NCBI GenBank assembly: GCA_002391385.1
Contig: DGEY01000085.1
Coordinates: 3,793-11,312 of the forward strand
Reading direction: 5' to 3'
Origin: Firmicutes bacterium UBA3914
GTDB taxonomy: Bacteria > Bacillota > Limnochordia > Darwinibacteriales > Darwinibacteriaceae
DNA: 7,520 nt
Shown: positions 6,260 through 7,520 of the stretch, one piece after another
Position numbering within the stretch: the stretch's first letter is position 1
Layout of the letters: every line of letters starts with the position of its first letter
Program-made: the position numbers and the translations under genes
Notes under the pieces: generated by a model
Told to the model about the DNA's origin: nothing
What the model saw: only the letters and a program-made list of their open reading frames with translations
Database searches by the model: none

Positions 6260-6663
6260 TGAACTTCCAACGCACGCGAGGGCGGCATCGCGGGCCCGAC
6301 ATCACTCCCATGATTGACGTTGTCTTTTTCCTGTTGGTCTTTTTTATGGTGTTTTTCACGGTGAGAACTGCACCCTTAGGCCTGAACGTGGAACTGCCCA
6401 GGGCGGTAACGGGCAATCCCCAAGCCGCCGCCAGGTTTGAAATAGCTGTGGACAAGTCAGGGAACATGTACGTTTCTGGAAGCAGGGTTTCCAATGCCCA
6501 GCTCCAGCAAGTGCTGGCTGAAAGGCTGCGGGTCAATCCCGATATGTTCGTGATTGTGAAGGCCGACAAGGAGGTGCGCTACGAATACGTAGTGAATGCT
6601 CTGGACCAGGTACGCAGCGTAGGCGGCTACCGGTTGGGCCTGGCAGTTGAGCAGGACAGGTAG
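6259..6663 (+). CDS. exbD: ExbD/TolR-family biopolymer transport protein
   Basis: Membrane partner of ExbB, 134 residues, with a short cytoplasmic N-terminus (basic RTRGRHRGP), one transmembrane helix (about 18-35) and a periplasmic domain. The signature DITPMIDVVFFLLVFFM at 14-30 holds D20 in the helix, the conserved protonatable residue of the family. The periplasmic part shows the expected LNVELPRA strand (42-49) and the FVIVKADKEVRYEYVVNALD segment (97-116), in the position of the ExbD/TolR dimer fold. It starts inside the exbB stop codon, so translation is coupled. About 20 bases separate it from the tonB start. Lacking any frameshift or missing motif, it looks functional. TolR is the alternative; the following tonB favours ExbD. 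Confidence 0.93.
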   Translation: MNFQRTRGRHRGPDITPMIDVVFFLLVFFMVFFTVRTAPLGLNVELPRAVTGNPQAAARFEIAVDKSGNMYVSGSRVSNAQLQQVLAERLRVNPDMFVIVKADKEVRYEYVVNALDQVRSVGGYRLGLAVEQDR

Positions 6664-6667
6664 GGAG

Positions 6668-6674
6668 AAAGGAG
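6668..6674 (+). promoter_or_regulatory. Ribosome binding site fixing a GTG start for tonB
   Basis: AAAGGAG ends 8 bases before the GTG at 6683. An ATG at 6681 overlaps this GTG in another frame but opens only an 11-codon reading frame (MCTTCMVMNRG) that stops at the TGA at 6714-6716. The GTG frame runs open to the window edge and gives the transmembrane anchor, so GTG is taken as the start. Confidence 0.7.
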
Positions 6675-6682
6675 AGAGGTAT

Positions 6683-7519
6683 GTGCACAACCTGTATGGT
6701 GATGAACCGCGGCTGAACAGGTTTTTGTTGATTTCCGTAGTTCTCCATGCCATCCTGTTCTTTACCTTACCCGACCTGGCTTCCCGTCTGGAAGTGGATG
6801 TGCCCGGTATGGCGGGAGGGGGCGTAATCCAGATCATGCATGTGGAACGGTCCACAAACCCCCGACCATCGCCGGTTACCGATCCCCTCTCCCAGGGAAC
6901 GGTACCCAGGGTCACAGATCCCCGGCCTCTGCCTGATCAGCCTGCGCAGGAAGAGGCCGTTGCCCAGCCCCAGGCACCCGCAGTGGAGGAACCGCTAGTG
7001 GAGCGGGCCAGCCCCGATCAGCCGGAGCCAGAGTACACTCCCGACCCCGAGCCCACAGCTCCCCAAGAGGAGCTGCCCAGCCCCGAGCCTCCCAGGGAGG
7101 CCGTGATGGAAGAGGGGGCAGGCGAGCTCATCAGCAGTGAACAGGGACCTGAAGTGACGGCGGAACCCCTGGCCAGAGAGGAGATCGAACCGCCGGTTGA
7201 GCCGCGCCCTGAACCCGAAGAGCGACCCGCTTCCCAAAACGTGAGCGGCTCAGGAACGGGTACAGGCGGTTCCGATGATGAGCCGGGCCAGGCCCGGTCC
7301 GGCACGGGAACGGCGCAGACCGCTCCACCTCCGCCACCGCCGCCGGCCAGCGGCCGGGGCCTGCATGGGGGAGGAATTCCCACCTATCCCAAGAACGCCG
7401 AACACGATGGCGTGGAAGGTGTGGTGTTCCTGGTTATTGAAGTGTCAGCCGACGGACAGCTTCTCAACGTGATCCTGGAGAGGTCCTCAGGCGACAGCCG
7501 CCTGGACACCCAGGCCTTG
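6683..7519 (+). CDS. tonB: TonB-like energy transducer, partial (3' end outside window)
   Basis: The GTG frame is open from 6683 to the right edge (279 codons, no stop), so the gene is cut off. The N-terminal helix LLISVVLHAILFF (15-27) anchors the protein in the cytoplasmic membrane and carries S18-VVL-H22, matching the SxxxH motif through which TonB contacts ExbB. Residues about 55-185 are a proline/glutamate-rich spacer (PEPEYTPDPEP, PPVEPRPEPEE) that would span the periplasm. A Gly/Ser/Thr stretch (187-210) and seven prolines (215-221) follow. The start of the C-terminal TonB domain is visible from about 234: TYPKNAEHDGVEGVVFLVIE, then VSADGQLLNVILERSSGDSRLD, the usual YP..A...G.EG.V pattern. 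No lysine occurs before residue 237. Placement after exbB-exbD, about 20 bases apart, supports TonB rather than TolA. The first codon is GTG, read as Met. Confidence 0.88.
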   Translation, partial: MHNLYGDEPRLNRFLLISVVLHAILFFTLPDLASRLEVDVPGMAGGGVIQIMHVERSTNPRPSPVTDPLSQGTVPRVTDPRPLPDQPAQEEAVAQPQAPAVEEPLVERASPDQPEPEYTPDPEPTAPQEELPSPEPPREAVMEEGAGELISSEQGPEVTAEPLAREEIEPPVEPRPEPEERPASQNVSGSGTGTGGSDDEPGQARSGTGTAQTAPPPPPPPASGRGLHGGGIPTYPKNAEHDGVEGVVFLVIEVSADGQLLNVILERSSGDSRLDTQAL

Positions 7520-7520
7520 A

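Noticed and set aside
7018..7383. Minus-strand Gly/Ser/Pro-rich open frame opposite tonB
   Set aside because: Its composition is the complement of the Pro/Glu-rich TonB spacer; no start signal or domain.

Overview
The window is GC-rich bacterial DNA (by eye, not measured). All recognised genes lie on the + strand, packed tightly, with several GTG or TTG starts. It suggests an endospore-forming member of the Firmicutes (Bacillota). The core is the sporulation order dacF - spoIIAA - spoIIAB - sigF, preceded by a pyrimidine-nucleoside phosphorylase gene, much as nucleoside genes (drm, pupG) precede dacF in Bacillus. The downstream third carries exbB - exbD - tonB. A TonB energy-transduction system implies an outer membrane, so the best guess is a diderm spore-former (Limnochordia-, Halanaerobiales- or Negativicutes-like). 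That placement is inference from gene content.

Layout. 1-1308: pyrimidine-nucleoside phosphorylase, whose true start is probably a few codons before the window. 1359-2516: secreted D-Ala-D-Ala carboxypeptidase (DacF). 2517-2607: weak hairpin with a T-run, then a good candidate sigma-H promoter. 2608-4106: spoIIAA, spoIIAB and sigF, the anti-anti-sigma factor, anti-sigma factor kinase and sigma factor of the forespore switch. 4121-4933: PHP-domain phosphoesterase, only 14 bases after sigF and probably cotranscribed with it. 4934-5062: gap with two predicted stems. 5063-5488: GNAT acetyltransferase ending in a clear intrinsic terminator. 5489-5644: promoter-bearing gap with a Spo0A-box-like heptamer. 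5645-7519: exbB, exbD and a partial tonB that runs off the right edge.

How the genes work together. In the sporulation block, unphosphorylated SpoIIAA pulls SpoIIAB off sigma-F, which switches on forespore transcription; DacF-type enzymes trim peptidoglycan. In the second block, ExbB/ExbD would use the ion gradient across the cytoplasmic membrane to drive TonB, which reaches across the periplasm to outer-membrane transporters.

I see no mobile element, CRISPR array, tRNA or rRNA. Most of the window is well-known biology. The points worth a second look are the TonB system beside a sporulation operon, the lysine-free linker of the TonB, and the structured gap at 4934-5062.
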